This document shows, piece after piece, positions 9,717 to 19,383 of a stretch of 64,000 bases of DNA (its first letter is position 1; each line of letters opens with the position of its first letter). The stretch comes from Planctomycetota bacterium (GTDB lineage Bacteria > Planctomycetota > B15-G4). A model generated the notes under the pieces. It saw only the letters and a list, made by a program, of their open reading frames with translations, was not told where the DNA came from and did no database searches. The stretch spans positions 124,001-188,000 of the forward strand of contig JAJDEO010000028.1 in the NCBI GenBank assembly GCA_029259745.1, given 5' to 3'. The translations under genes and the position numbers were made by a program.

Positions 9717-10628
9717 GTGAACGACGTCCCCATCAAGCACGACCTGCATCCGCGCAATCGCTTCCGCACGGGCTACGACTTCGCGGCACTCACGGCGTGT
9801 CTGCCCGAGCTGGCGGCGTTCGTCCGCCCCAACACCCACGGCAATGCGTCGATCGACTACTCCGACCCGCGCGCCGTGAAGACGCTCAACCAGGCGTTAC
9901 TCCGTGACGTCTATGGTCTGCACGACTGGGACATCCCCGCCGGAGCGTTGTGTCCGCCGATTCCGGGGCGAAGCGATCACGTCCACCACCTCGCCGACTT
10001 GCTGGCGACGTCTCACGCGACGAGCGACGTCCCACGCGGTCGCTCCGTGGCTGTCTTGGACATCGGTACGGGCGCCAGTTGCATCTATCCGCTGATCGGC
10101 GCGAGCGAGTACGGCTGGCGTTTTGTGGGGTCGGACGTCGAGCCTGAGGCGCTGCGCTGGGCACGCAAACTCGTCGCGCGACATCCCCAGGTGTCCGACC
10201 TCATCGAGTGCCGGGAGCAATCCGAGAAGAATCGGTGCTTCGAGGGAGTGGTGCAGCCCGGCGAACGTTTCGATCTCTCGATCTGCAATCCGCCGTTCTA
10301 CAGGTCAGCGAACGAGGCTGCCGAACGCAACGAGACAAAGCGGCGCAACCTCGCGAAGGGCAAGGCCGTGAGTCGACGCCGTAACTTCGGCGGCAGCGCG
10401 CGAGAGTTGTGGTGCGACGGCGGCGAGCTGGGCTTCGTGCAGCGCATGATCGCCCAGAGTGCCGAACGCCCGACGCTGTGCACATGGTTCACGACGCTGA
10501 TCGCGAGCGGCGCTCACCTCTCACGCCTGCAGTCCGATTTACGCCAGGTCGGAGCAGTCGACATCCGGATCCTCGAGATGGCGCAAGGTCGGAAGCAGAG
10601 TCGCATCCTGGCCTGGCGGCTTCGATGA
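9717..10628 (+). CDS. rlmF: 23S rRNA (adenine(1618)-N6)-methyltransferase RlmF
   Basis: SAM-dependent methyltransferase that N6-methylates A1618 of 23S rRNA (E. coli numbering). The family hallmark near the N-terminus is HPRNRFRTGYDFAAL at residues 11-25. The SAM-binding loop VLDIGTGAS lies at 113-121. The N6-adenine methylase catalytic motif NPPF is at 191-194, preceded by Ile-Cys. The later RRRNFGGSARELWCDGGEL block is also typical. At 303 aa it is close to the E. coli enzyme (about 308). The start is a GTG; no in-frame ATG is nearby and no strong Shine-Dalgarno is seen. It is an isolated housekeeping gene among secreted proteins. Confidence 0.95.
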   Translation: MNDVPIKHDLHPRNRFRTGYDFAALTACLPELAAFVRPNTHGNASIDYSDPRAVKTLNQALLRDVYGLHDWDIPAGALCPPIPGRSDHVHHLADLLATSHATSDVPRGRSVAVLDIGTGASCIYPLIGASEYGWRFVGSDVEPEALRWARKLVARHPQVSDLIECREQSEKNRCFEGVVQPGERFDLSICNPPFYRSANEAAERNETKRRNLAKGKAVSRRRNFGGSARELWCDGGELGFVQRMIAQSAERPTLCTWFTTLIASGAHLSRLQSDLRQVGAVDIRILEMAQGRKQSRILAWRLR

Positions 10629-10694
10629 GTGTCGAGTGGCGGTCCGTGCGGTCGTCGACCCGGAGCTCATGATGTGATGTACCCTCGACGTGGT

Positions 10695-10729
10695 GACCAC
10701 TCGCGCCGAGACCACTCGCGCCGAGACCC
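10695..10729 (+). repeat. 15-bp tandem repeat, 2.3 copies
   Basis: The unit GACCACTCGCGCCGA occurs twice exactly and then begins a third time. It lies in the leader region upstream of the FG-GAP gene. It is too short to be a CRISPR; a role in regulation is possible but unsupported. Confidence 0.6.
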
Positions 10730-10808
10730 AGCCTTCACGTGACCTCAGCATGCTGACTCGGGCCGGCCGCCGTCGCGAAGTCTGCTACGACCCACGGAGG
10801 GCCAATCG

Positions 10809-13361
10809 ATGATCAGCACGTCCCGTCTCTCACTCGTCCTCGCCGCGGGACTTCCAGCCTTCGCGGGTGGCGACGTCGACTTCGATGCGCCGCGCGTCTT
10901 CGAGGGGCCGGCCACGGACATCATCGTGGCCGACCTCGACGGTGATGGACTGCGCGACTTCGTGTCCAACGCGGATCCGCTCACGGTTTCCTGGGGGCTG
11001 GGCGACACGCTGTTCGAGCGCCAGGAGCTGCTCGGTGGCGGTCACCTCAGCATCGCCGACCTTGATGTCGATGGTGACCTCGACATCGTCGTCGTGAGCA
11101 GTTCGACGAGGACGGTCCACCTCAACGAAGGCGACCGCACGTTCTCGACGACCATCACGTCGTCGTTCCTGAGCCCGCGCGACGTCGAACTCGCCGACAT
11201 GACCGGCGATGGTCTGCCTGACCTCGTGCAGACGCGCTGGTTCAGTTTGATGCTCGGTGGGCGTGTCGACGTCTTTCCGGGGCGGGGCGATGGAACGTTC
11301 GACGCCTTCGACCCGCTGCTCTCGCTCGAACTCGACGATCCCGAGACGATCGCCGTCGGGGACCTCGACGGTGATGGCGATCCCGACCTCGCGGTGCAGA
11401 ACGGCAGCTTCGTCGCCATCATCGAGAACACGGCGACCGATCCGCTCGTCTTGGCTCACAACTACTTCGTGAACGGCATGACGTCACGCGACGTGGCACT
11501 GGGCGATCTCGACGAGGACGGGAACCTCGACCTGGTCCTCGCGGGCTTCGATGGTCCGTTTCAGAACCAGGTCGGCGTGCTCGTGACGAGTGCTGGAATC
11601 GCGGGCGATGTCGCCTTCGCGGGACCGGTTGTCTCTTCCTACGAGCCCAACTCGAACTTCGCCGGCGTGACGGTTGCTCCCGTCGTGGCGGGGGGAAGCC
11701 CGACGATCGCGGTCTCGGATTCCACGGCCGAGGTCGTGCGGATCTTCTCGGTCGACGGGACGGTTGTGTCGGAGCCGTTGCTCACCGTCGACATCGGTGG
11801 CTTGCCTCGCAGACCGCGGCTCGGCGACGTGACGAACGATGGACAGCCAGACCTGCTCGTCGGCGACTTCGACAGCGACGTCACACACCTGCGCGTCAAC
11901 GACGGAAGCGGGCTCTTCACCGAAGCGCTCGCGCCGATCGCCGCCAATGGCACGGGCGAGCTGCTGGTGGCCGACATGAACGCCGACGGTTTGGACGACC
12001 TCGTGATCGTTCCGGTGTTCTTCGACGAAGGCCTGAGCGTTCACGTCTGGCTGCAGGACGGGGCGGGGAGCTTCGTTCCGTCGGCGTCCTTGGCGACGCC
12101 GGGCACGACTCTGGGGGGCGCGACGCTCGGCGACTTCAACGGCGACGGCGCGCTCGATGTCGCCGTGGCAACGCGCGACGGGCAGGTGGACGGGTGGCTG
12201 GCCGTCCATCCGGGCGATGGGCTCGGCACCTTCGCAGCGCCCGTCACCGCGGCCCTGCCTTCGAACGGCAACGCGATCGCGAGCGCAGACTTCGACCTCG
12301 ACGGCACCGACGACATCGTCGTCGCCACGCGTGATCCCGTCTTCCTCGTGAAGGGTGATGGGGCGCTGTCGCTGACGCTCGAGCTCGTCCCAGGCAAGGC
12401 GATCTGGTCGGCGGACATGGCGGTGGGAGACGTCCACGGCGACGGTCTTCCCGACGTGCTCGTCCAGCGCAACAGCAGCTCGTCGGGGCCCGCGACACTT
12501 CTCTTCCCGGGCCTGCCGAACGGAACGCTGGGGGCGGGCAACGAACCCTTCGGAACCTTCCTGACGCTCACTCGGAACCTGCTCGTCGACGTCGACGACG
12601 ACGGTCTTGCCGACTGGATCGGTCCGAACAACATCCAGGGATTCCTCGAAGTGCGTCCGTCACTCGGTGACGGCAACTTCTCGTCGACGCTGAACCGCGT
12701 CACGTTCTGGTCGGACTTCGAGAAGGGAATCAGGCAAGCGGTCGTCGCGGATCTCGATGGCGACGGGATCGAGGATCTCGCCGCAGCGATCGGGCCAGCG
12801 GGAGCCGTGTCGATCGTGCGCGGGCTCGGCGCTGCAACCTACGGCACGCCGAAGCACTACGCCGCCGGCGCGGGGCTCTCGGGACTCGCGGCTGTCGACA
12901 TCGGTGGCGACGGTCAGCTCGACCTGGTCGCCAACGTGTCGCCGGCGGGTGCGCCGGCGCTTGTCGTCCTGACCAACAGCACGGTCGAGTCGCCGTGGTG
13001 TGACTTGGGGAAGGCGCTGGCCGGAACCCAGGGCGAGCCGTCGCTGTCGGGCCTCGGAACGCTCCTTCCCGACACGCTCGTGGCGCTGCGCGTCACCGCC
13101 GCCAACGCCTCGAGCGCGACGTCACTCGTCGTCGGGACGACGCTCCAGTCGGCTCCGTTCAAGGGCGGCACGCTCGTCCCGACGCCCGACCTCATCATCA
13201 GCGGGCTCATCACGGACGTCGACGGCGACCTGCTCCTTCCGGCCACGTGGCCGAGCGGTTTCCCGTCGGGCTTCGAGACATTCTTCCAGGCGTGGGTCGT
13301 CGATCCCGAAGCACCCAAAGGCCTCGCCGCGACGAACGGTCTGTCCGCGACGACACCGTGA
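10809..13361 (+). CDS. Secreted FG-GAP/VCBS repeat protein with shared C-terminal module
   Basis: 850-aa extracellular protein with a signal peptide (MISTSRLSLVLAAGLPAFAGG). A strong Shine-Dalgarno, CGGAGG at 10795-10800, supports the ATG at 10809. At least ten FG-GAP/VCBS-type repeats run through it, each with a calcium-binding loop such as DLDGDGLRDFV, DVDGDLDIVV or DFNGDGALDVAV, predicting an integrin-alpha-like propeller or propellers. From 12996 the last ~120 residues form a module also found at the end of four other proteins here (W-C-D-L-G start, PFKGGTLVP, PSGFETFFQAW, terminal SATTP). Function is probably adhesive or structural at the cell surface. No enzyme motif is visible. It is convergent with the collagenase, with only 36 bp between them. 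Confidence 0.9.
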   Translation: MISTSRLSLVLAAGLPAFAGGDVDFDAPRVFEGPATDIIVADLDGDGLRDFVSNADPLTVSWGLGDTLFERQELLGGGHLSIADLDVDGDLDIVVVSSSTRTVHLNEGDRTFSTTITSSFLSPRDVELADMTGDGLPDLVQTRWFSLMLGGRVDVFPGRGDGTFDAFDPLLSLELDDPETIAVGDLDGDGDPDLAVQNGSFVAIIENTATDPLVLAHNYFVNGMTSRDVALGDLDEDGNLDLVLAGFDGPFQNQVGVLVTSAGIAGDVAFAGPVVSSYEPNSNFAGVTVAPVVAGGSPTIAVSDSTAEVVRIFSVDGTVVSEPLLTVDIGGLPRRPRLGDVTNDGQPDLLVGDFDSDVTHLRVNDGSGLFTEALAPIAANGTGELLVADMNADGLDDLVIVPVFFDEGLSVHVWLQDGAGSFVPSASLATPGTTLGGATLGDFNGDGALDVAVATRDGQVDGWLAVHPGDGLGTFAAPVTAALPSNGNAIASADFDLDGTDDIVVATRDPVFLVKGDGALSLTLELVPGKAIWSADMAVGDVHGDGLPDVLVQRNSSSSGPATLLFPGLPNGTLGAGNEPFGTFLTLTRNLLVDVDDDGLADWIGPNNIQGFLEVRPSLGDGNFSSTLNRVTFWSDFEKGIRQAVVADLDGDGIEDLAAAIGPAGAVSIVRGLGAATYGTPKHYAAGAGLSGLAAVDIGGDGQLDLVANVSPAGAPALVVLTNSTVESPWCDLGKALAGTQGEPSLSGLGTLLPDTLVALRVTAANASSATSLVVGTTLQSAPFKGGTLVPTPDLIISGLITDVDGDLLLPATWPSGFPSGFETFFQAWVVDPEAPKGLAATNGLSATTP

Positions 13362-13397
13362 GCGAGCGCACCCGATCGCCTGCGCGAAGCGCGTGGA

Positions 13398-16300
13398 TCA
13401 GGGCGACGTGGATGACAGACCGTTGGTGGCCGCGAAGCCCTTCGGCCCGGCGGCGTCGTCGATCCAGGCCTGGTAGTACAGCGTGGTGCCCGCGGGGATC
13501 AGCATCGGCCAGTTCAGCGACAGGCTTGCACTGCCTTGGCTGTCGAGCGGAAGCGGCAGGATCGCGTCGATGGTCGGGATGAGCAGGCCGCCCTTGAAAG
13601 GCGCGTCGAGCTGAGCCGCGCCGACGACGAGCTGCGCCACGGCGTCGGCCCGCGCATCGTCGACCGTGAGCGTGACGAGTTCGCCGGCGACGAGCGCGCC
13701 CGCGCCGGTCAGCGAGGGCTCCCCGTTGGTGCCAGCGAGGGCCGAGCCGAGGTCCGTCCAGGGCCCGTCGTCGAGCATCCATGACGTGATCGCCCCGAGG
13801 AGATCGACGCGGTCGGTCGTCGGCAATGTGTTGAAGGGAAAGGCGAGGTAGGCCACGCGGTAGCCGTCGTCCACCGTGAACGCCGCCACGCCGCTGCTCT
13901 GGATCGTGCCGCTGCCCGACGCGCCGTCGAACACGAACTCGGGCTGGGCCGGGAACGTGACGTCGAGCTCGCTCGCAGACACGGGGTTTCCGAGGGTCAG
14001 CGTGAGTCCATCACCGAGCGTGCTGCCCGTGAGACCGTCGAGCGCAGCGAAGTTCGGGCCGGTCTGCACCCACTCGGCGTGGAAGTAGTCGGTGAAGAGT
14101 TCGGTCGTCTTGATGTACCCGCCCATGTACGAGCCGGAGAAGACGAGCCGGCCGCCGGCGTCGAGGTAGCCCTTGATGGCCGCGCGCTTCGCGGCATCGA
14201 GTTGGTCGGGGTAGCTCGGGTGGAAGTAGCCGACAGCCCAGATGACGAGTCCGTTGGTGTAGGGCGCGAGGACGGCTTCGGTGATGGTGCCGTCGACGAA
14301 GGGGTCCCACGTCGCGGACGCGATGCCGAGCGAGTTCAGAGCCGCGGAGTAGGCGCCGACGTAGCTCGTGTTGCCGTCCGAGAAGTAGCCGTTGACGATC
14401 AGCACCGGGAAGTCGGGGCCGACGACGACGGTGGGCGAAGGCTGTGACTCGTTGCCCGTCGCGTCGACAGCGGTCACGCGGTAGTGCTTGTCGCTGGCGG
14501 CGGGGCTCGCGTCGGTGAATGTCGTGTCGATCCACGTCGAGCTGTCGAGCCGGACGAACGGCCCGCTCGCCGAGTCGGCGCGGTACACGTGGTAGCCGGC
14601 GAGGTCGGCGTCGCTGTTCGCCGTCCACGACAGCACGACAGACCCGAGGCCGGCATCGCCGGTCAGACCAGTGGGTGACGACGGCGGCGTGACGTCGGCC
14701 GGGTCGGGCGTGTACGGTCCTTCGATGACGTAGCTCGCCGTCGCGAGACCGCCCGCGCGTTCGACGTCACCGAACCACGCGACTGTCGACGCGAAGTTCG
14801 GCCCGAGTGACTCCATCGCGACGAGCGTGGTGTCGAGTGCACCGTCGAACAGCGCGTTCACGGCGCCATCGCCGAGGCTGCCCGGTGCGGCGAGCGTCCA
14901 CTCATCGCTGTATCGATAGCGGTCGGCCCAGACGAGGAAGGTGCCCGTCGCCGTGGGCGCTTGCGCCTGCACGGCCGAGCGGACTGCGGCCGCGTTTCCG
15001 ACCGGAAGGTTCGTCGGCGTCGGCGTGGTCGGGACGTCTTCGGCGAAGAGCCCCGTGCCCGCATTCCACTCGCCGATCGCAGCCGTGAGGTGCGCCTCGT
15101 AGGCGGCCTGTAGCTGCGTGTCCGACGACAACTGCGCGTAGAGCGCCGACAGGGCCGCAGAGTCATTGCCGCGCACCGTCTCGAGCAGCTCGGCGAAGAC
15201 GTCGCTCTGTTCGTGCTCGAGGAATGTCATCAGTGCGCCTGCGAAGGGATAGAACGCGAAGCCGAGGTCGTAGGTCCCGTTGAGCACCTCGGAGATCGTC
15301 ATCCACGTCGACGTGCCGTCGATCTGCGACATCGTCACGCCGCGCCGCAGCACGCCCTGACTCCGCGTCGACCCGACGAGCGCCTCGGCCAGCCCTTCGC
15401 CGTACGTGTCGATCAACCCGTTCTCGTAGAGCGTCCCCGGCCCGTAGAACCCACCCTCGATCATGTAGCGCCCGTCGAGGTAGTGGACGTACTCGTGTCG
15501 CAACAGCTCCTCGAGCGTGAAGATGCTTTCCTGCGGCGTGCGTTCGTACGTGAACAGCGTGGTCCAGGCCTCGATGTAGATGCCGCCGTTGGCTGTCGAG
15601 AGGCCGTAGAGGAAGGGCTGGTAGAGGGCGTACTCGGCCGGGCTGCCGTAGATGACGAGCGTCAGTTCATCCCCGAAGTCGCCCGGCACTGGCGCGAGTT
15701 CGGGGGCGTTGCGGAAGAACTGGCTCTCGACCTCCTGCATCGCATCGTAGAGCGACTCGGCCGTGGTGAGCGGTACGGCCGTGCGGAACGTGAGTCGACC
15801 CTGATCGAACGTGTACTCGTGCGGGAGCGCGAAGGCCAGCACGTCGTCCTTGATCTGTTCGATCGGGAGCGGTGTCCCGTTCGACAGCTCGGCGTCGAAG
15901 AAGTAGTCGAGGTCCGTCAGGGCGCGAAACCAGGGGCCCGTGTACTGCGGGAAGATCTGATACGCCGTCGAGAGGTGTGCGTGGGCGAGCGACGCCGTGG
16001 GCGCATCGAGTACGGAGAAGTTGCCGAAGGCGAAGAGCGCGTTCTCGGTGATGGCCTGGGTGTTGGCGTCGAAGCCGAGGTCGTGGCCGACCGTTTGCAT
16101 GTCCTGTATCAACGAGGTCGGGACGAGGCCGAGCCACGGGCTCTGTGAGCCGTACGCGATTGCCGCGTTGCTCGGTTGACGGGCAAGCGTGAAGAAGGCG
16201 TTGAAGGCGATGAGTCGCTCGACGTACTCGAGCTTCAGCGCGGGCGTCGCGATCCAGCGCTCGATGAGATCTTCGACCGTTGTGAGGGCGAGGTGTGTGC

Positions 16301-16931
16301 CGTTGACGGAGTCGATCGTGACGATCCACTGCCGCCGCACGGCGCTCAGCGCGGACGTCTCGGAGAGGAACGCGGGCTTGGTCCCGATGCCGGCCACGGC
16401 GCTCTGGGCTGCGTCGTTCACGGCCCCCGAGTACGTGACGGACGACTGGTAGAACTCGTGGAAGTACGCAATCTGCAGGAAGTAGGTGAGGTTCGTGATG
16501 CGCCCGGCGTTCGCGGCGAGCTGCTGCGACTCGCTGACGATCGCTGCGGCGATGGCACTGATGTTGCCCGGCTGGATCACCGACGCGACCGTGGCGTCGA
16601 AGCTCCAGAGGACGTCGAGGCACGAACCGCCCGTGGCGACGGCATTCACGAGCGCGCTGCCGGAGAGGTCGAACTGCGCGGCCGAACATCCCGCGTAGAC
16701 GGCCGGCGCGGGGCGACGCGTCGTCGGCGCCGGCGGCGTCGGCAAGGCGAGATGCTGGCGCTGAGCGGGGGGCGCCTGGCGTGAGCACCCGTCCGTGAAG
16801 GCGCGTCGTGAGGCTGCGTGCGGCGCTCGCCCGCGCTGCTCGCCGAGGTCGGGCAGGTCCTGCGTTGCGGCGGGCATGGCGGCCAGTAAGGCCATGACCA
16901 GCGGGAGAGCACATCGGAGGAGCTGCGCCAT
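13398..16931 (-). CDS. Secreted M9-type collagenase-like metalloprotease
   Basis: 1177-aa exported protein with a signal peptide ending AMPAAT. The zinc-protease motif HEYVHYLDGRY lies near residue 478. The whole block, including LDGRY, is characteristic of bacterial (Vibrio/Clostridium) M9 collagenases, and a downstream GEGLAEAL supplies the expected third Glu ligand. The N-terminal region of about 350 residues has the helical look of the collagenase activator domain. After the catalytic part come a fibronectin type III domain (LSWTANSDADLAGYHVYRAD) and a ~200-residue GATase-like or ThuA-like segment (VIWAVGYFHPSYPDQLDAAK). Last is the shared C-terminal module (from 13760 leftward: WTDLGSALAG, PFKGG, TSP at the end). 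It probably degrades collagen-like or gelatinous protein outside the cell. Confidence 0.9.
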   Translation of the reverse strand: MAQLLRCALPLVMALLAAMPAATQDLPDLGEQRGRAPHAASRRAFTDGCSRQAPPAQRQHLALPTPPAPTTRRPAPAVYAGCSAAQFDLSGSALVNAVATGGSCLDVLWSFDATVASVIQPGNISAIAAAIVSESQQLAANAGRITNLTYFLQIAYFHEFYQSSVTYSGAVNDAAQSAVAGIGTKPAFLSETSALSAVRRQWIVTIDSVNGTHLALTTVEDLIERWIATPALKLEYVERLIAFNAFFTLARQPSNAAIAYGSQSPWLGLVPTSLIQDMQTVGHDLGFDANTQAITENALFAFGNFSVLDAPTASLAHAHLSTAYQIFPQYTGPWFRALTDLDYFFDAELSNGTPLPIEQIKDDVLAFALPHEYTFDQGRLTFRTAVPLTTAESLYDAMQEVESQFFRNAPELAPVPGDFGDELTLVIYGSPAEYALYQPFLYGLSTANGGIYIEAWTTLFTYERTPQESIFTLEELLRHEYVHYLDGRYMIEGGFYGPGTLYENGLIDTYGEGLAEALVGSTRSQGVLRRGVTMSQIDGTSTWMTISEVLNGTYDLGFAFYPFAGALMTFLEHEQSDVFAELLETVRGNDSAALSALYAQLSSDTQLQAAYEAHLTAAIGEWNAGTGLFAEDVPTTPTPTNLPVGNAAAVRSAVQAQAPTATGTFLVWADRYRYSDEWTLAAPGSLGDGAVNALFDGALDTTLVAMESLGPNFASTVAWFGDVERAGGLATASYVIEGPYTPDPADVTPPSSPTGLTGDAGLGSVVLSWTANSDADLAGYHVYRADSASGPFVRLDSSTWIDTTFTDASPAASDKHYRVTAVDATGNESQPSPTVVVGPDFPVLIVNGYFSDGNTSYVGAYSAALNSLGIASATWDPFVDGTITEAVLAPYTNGLVIWAVGYFHPSYPDQLDAAKRAAIKGYLDAGGRLVFSGSYMGGYIKTTELFTDYFHAEWVQTGPNFAALDGLTGSTLGDGLTLTLGNPVSASELDVTFPAQPEFVFDGASGSGTIQSSGVAAFTVDDGYRVAYLAFPFNTLPTTDRVDLLGAITSWMLDDGPWTDLGSALAGTNGEPSLTGAGALVAGELVTLTVDDARADAVAQLVVGAAQLDAPFKGGLLIPTIDAILPLPLDSQGSASLSLNWPMLIPAGTTLYYQAWIDDAAGPKGFAATNGLSSTSP

Positions 16932-17189
16932 GGCGGGGCCTTTCGGTCGGTGGTGGGGTCTTTAGCTATACGTGCGACTAGTGCGACTGGCAAGTCCGGT
17001 CCGGACAGGAGTATTGTGGCGCATGCACACCATGGCGTCCGTGTTTCGCGCTTCGATCGGGCAGAGATCGCATGCGCGTGGCCGGGCGCCCGCATCCCCG
17101 TCAGGGCGGACGTGCCCATCCACCAGGGCTTGACCCGCCGTCGACGCGATCGCACGAACAGCTTGTCAACGACACCGAGGAATCACCCG

Positions 17190-18479
17190 ATGAACGCACG
17201 CTGGTTGCTTGCCACCGCCCTCACGGCGGTCTTCGCCCTCATGCCTTCGGTCTTCGCGGACGTCATCGTCGTCGACGCATCAGGCGCCGGCGACGCCACG
17301 AAGGTGACGACGGCCGTGGCGAACTCGCAAGACGGAGACGTCATCGTGGTGCGAGCGGGGACCTACCTCCCGTTCGCCGAGCTGATCTACATCCAGGACA
17401 AGAGCCTCACGATCATCGCGGATGGTCCCGTCACCACGGGGCGCATTCGCATCCAGAGCCTCGGCCCCGACGACACGGTCGTCCTCCGCGGTCTCGACGT
17501 GATCGTCACGCCGCTCGGTTTCGGCCCCGCGCTCACGATCCTCGACTCTGCCGGCCAGGTGTGGGTCGAGGACTGCACGCTCACGGGTGAAGACGGCTTC
17601 TTCACGATCGGCACGTCGCCCGGCGAGCCCGGCGCACACGTCGCCAACTCTGCGCACGTCGCCTTCAACCGCTCGACGCTCAACGGCGGCGTCGGCGTCG
17701 ACACCTTCTTCCCCTACGCCGCGACGCCAGGACGCGGCGGGCCAGCGCTGACGGTCACGGACTCCAGCGTCTCGCTGCACGACTGCGCGCTGGTTGCCGG
17801 GATCGGCGGCGACTTCGTCGGGTTCGACGGCGGCCTCGGCCCGGGCGGCAACGGTGGGCATGGACTCGATGGCGTCAACGCATCCGTGCTCGTCTCGGGC
17901 GGCTCGATCACGGGCGGTGCCGGCGGCGTCGGTGATGAACTCGTGCCGACGGCCGGGTTCTACCAAGGTGGCGACGCGATCCACCTCGAGGGGACGAGCG
18001 CTCTTCGTGAACTGACCGGCAACGTGCTGACGCCCGGTGCGGGCGGCCCCGACGGACTCGGAGCGCTTGGACCCGCTGGCGTGTTGCGTCACGTCCCGGT
18101 CGGCTCACAACTCGTCTATGACGCCGCCCCGCGCAGCCTCGCCGTCAGTGGCCCGACGCGCGAGGGTGCCCTCGTCGAGGTTGACTACGCCGGCGAGCCG
18201 CACGACCTCTTCGCACTCTACGTCTCGCTCGCGCCCGCGGCCTTCCCGCTCAACAGCGGCAAGGGGACGTGGCTACTCGGCTTCCCGCTCGTCGGCTCGT
18301 ACATCCTCGGCACGGCCGACGCCAACGGTGACGTGAACCTCAGCGTGCCGCTACCCGACCTGGGCCTCGGGCCCGAGGACGCCGTGCTCTTCTTCGAGCA
18401 AGCGTTCGTCCTCGGCCCCGTCGACGGCAAGGTGCTCTCGGCGCCGAGCATTCACGTCGTCGTCGACGAGAGTCTCTGA
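17190..18479 (+). CDS. Secreted right-handed beta-helix protein
   Basis: 429 aa. The ATG at 17190 follows a CGAGGA ribosome-binding site and begins a signal peptide ending SVFADV. Residues about 25-290 resemble a parallel beta-helix: a pectate-lyase-like opening (VVDASGAGDATKVTTAV, DVIVVRAGTY) followed by short coils with repeated V-x-D-C-x-L and V-x-F-N-R-S-T turns. No lyase catalytic residues are identifiable, so a binding or structural role is as likely as an enzymatic one. The C-terminal ~110 residues form a beta-rich domain resembling a looser version of modules in the proteins at 33474-35603 and 40109-41626. It is divergent from the collagenase, with 258 bp between start codons. Confidence 0.82.
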   Translation: MNARWLLATALTAVFALMPSVFADVIVVDASGAGDATKVTTAVANSQDGDVIVVRAGTYLPFAELIYIQDKSLTIIADGPVTTGRIRIQSLGPDDTVVLRGLDVIVTPLGFGPALTILDSAGQVWVEDCTLTGEDGFFTIGTSPGEPGAHVANSAHVAFNRSTLNGGVGVDTFFPYAATPGRGGPALTVTDSSVSLHDCALVAGIGGDFVGFDGGLGPGGNGGHGLDGVNASVLVSGGSITGGAGGVGDELVPTAGFYQGGDAIHLEGTSALRELTGNVLTPGAGGPDGLGALGPAGVLRHVPVGSQLVYDAAPRSLAVSGPTREGALVEVDYAGEPHDLFALYVSLAPAAFPLNSGKGTWLLGFPLVGSYILGTADANGDVNLSVPLPDLGLGPEDAVLFFEQAFVLGPVDGKVLSAPSIHVVVDESL

Positions 18480-18497
18480 GGACGTACACAGGCTGTT

Positions 18498-18660
18498 AGC
18501 AGCCCGTTGAAAAACACATCCGGCGCGCCGCACGCACCCGAGCGCGCCTGTGCGAGCGCGGGAGCCTCGACGAATCCACCGATTCGCCTGCGTTCCCACA
18601 CGGGCACAGGCACACTCGGTCACGCACGTCGCACTCGGAGCAGTTCTTCAACGGGCTGCT
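18498..18660 (+). repeat. Inverted-repeat element A (163 bp, MITE/REP-like)
   Basis: Perfect 14-bp terminal inverted repeats AGCAGCCCGTTGAA / TTCAACGGGCTGCT bound a 163-bp non-coding element placed after the stop of the beta-helix gene. A shorter, internally deleted copy in the opposite orientation lies at 22138-22202. An internal 28-nt segment (18565-18592) pairs, with one mismatch, with 18728-18755 in the adjacent element. No transposase is present. Confidence 0.7.
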
Positions 18661-18661
18661 C

Positions 18662-18821
18662 GTGGTGTGATTCCAACGTTCGCGAAATGAGTTTTGGGTC
18701 ATCGTCGTCGCTGGCAAGGCGCATCGCCGCAGGCGAATGGGTGGATTCGTCGAGGAGATGCAACACAGCCAGCGGCGAGGAGGACGTGAAACAAATGACG
18801 CGAATTTTTGAATCACACCAC
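18662..18821 (+). repeat. Inverted-repeat element B (160 bp) abutting element A
   Basis: Perfect 12-bp terminal repeats GTGGTGTGATTC (18662-18673) and GAATCACACCAC (18810-18821) enclose a second palindromic non-coding element that starts two bases after element A ends. Its last base is also the first base of the reverse-strand stop codon (CTA on the plus strand) of the ABM lipoprotein gene. Together A and B fill the whole 341-bp gap. Confidence 0.65.
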
Positions 18822-19249
18822 TAGGGACGTACGAGCCGCGTCAGCACTTCGACGTTCACGTCGGCCATGTCGGCGGTTGCACTCAACGCGTCGACGATCG
18901 GTTGCGACTTGAGGTGCCAGTCGAGGTCGGCCACCGAACGCCAGCGTTCATAGAGGACGTAGGTGCCCGCCGTACCGCCGATGCGCGCCAGCTCGTAGGC
19001 GTGGTTGCCGGGCTCGGTCCAGGTCGCGGCGATCGCCGGGAGGAGCGCACGCTCGAAAGCATCCGTCGCGTCCGCACGCACGTCGAACGTGACGAGCAGA
19101 CCGAAGGGGCCGCCTTCGACGTCGAGCTGTTCGCGCACCATCTGCGCCACGGGGTGCAGTTCACCGACGACGACCGGCGGGGCGGGAGTTGCCTGGCATC
19201 CCACGAACACCAGCGCCAAGCACAGACACGATCCGACAACGTTACGCAC
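18821..19249 (-). CDS. ABM-domain (antibiotic biosynthesis monooxygenase-like) lipoprotein
   Basis: 142 aa. The leader MRNVVGSCLCLALVFVGC has a lipobox with Cys at residue 18, so the mature protein is probably lipid-anchored. The remainder fits the dimeric ferredoxin-like ABM/YgiN fold: FGLLVTFDVRADATDAFERA, NHAYELARIGGTAGTYVLYERW, then W-H-L-K-S-Q-P. Cytosolic members oxidise quinols or act as heme-related monooxygenases, but an exported version is unusual and its substrate is unknown. The stop codon touches inverted-repeat element B. The FG-GAP gene lies 134 bp upstream on the same strand. The start ATG at 19249 is the only one ahead of the signal. Confidence 0.82.
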   Translation of the reverse strand: MRNVVGSCLCLALVFVGCQATPAPPVVVGELHPVAQMVREQLDVEGGPFGLLVTFDVRADATDAFERALLPAIAATWTEPGNHAYELARIGGTAGTYVLYERWRSVADLDWHLKSQPIVDALSATADMADVNVEVLTRLVRP

Positions 19250-19383
19250 GGCTCACCTCCGAAGACAGGTCGCGCCGCATAGGAGCCGGTCACGTGACGC
19301 GGGCAGCGCGTCGGCGCGGGAGGCACGATCGTGGGTTCCCGGTCGGCGCGTGTCCACGCCTTCGGGCGCGGGAAACGCCGCTG

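Noticed and set aside
10695..10729. Tandem repeat considered as a CRISPR array
   Set aside because: Units are 15 bp, directly adjacent, without spacers, and there are no cas genes.
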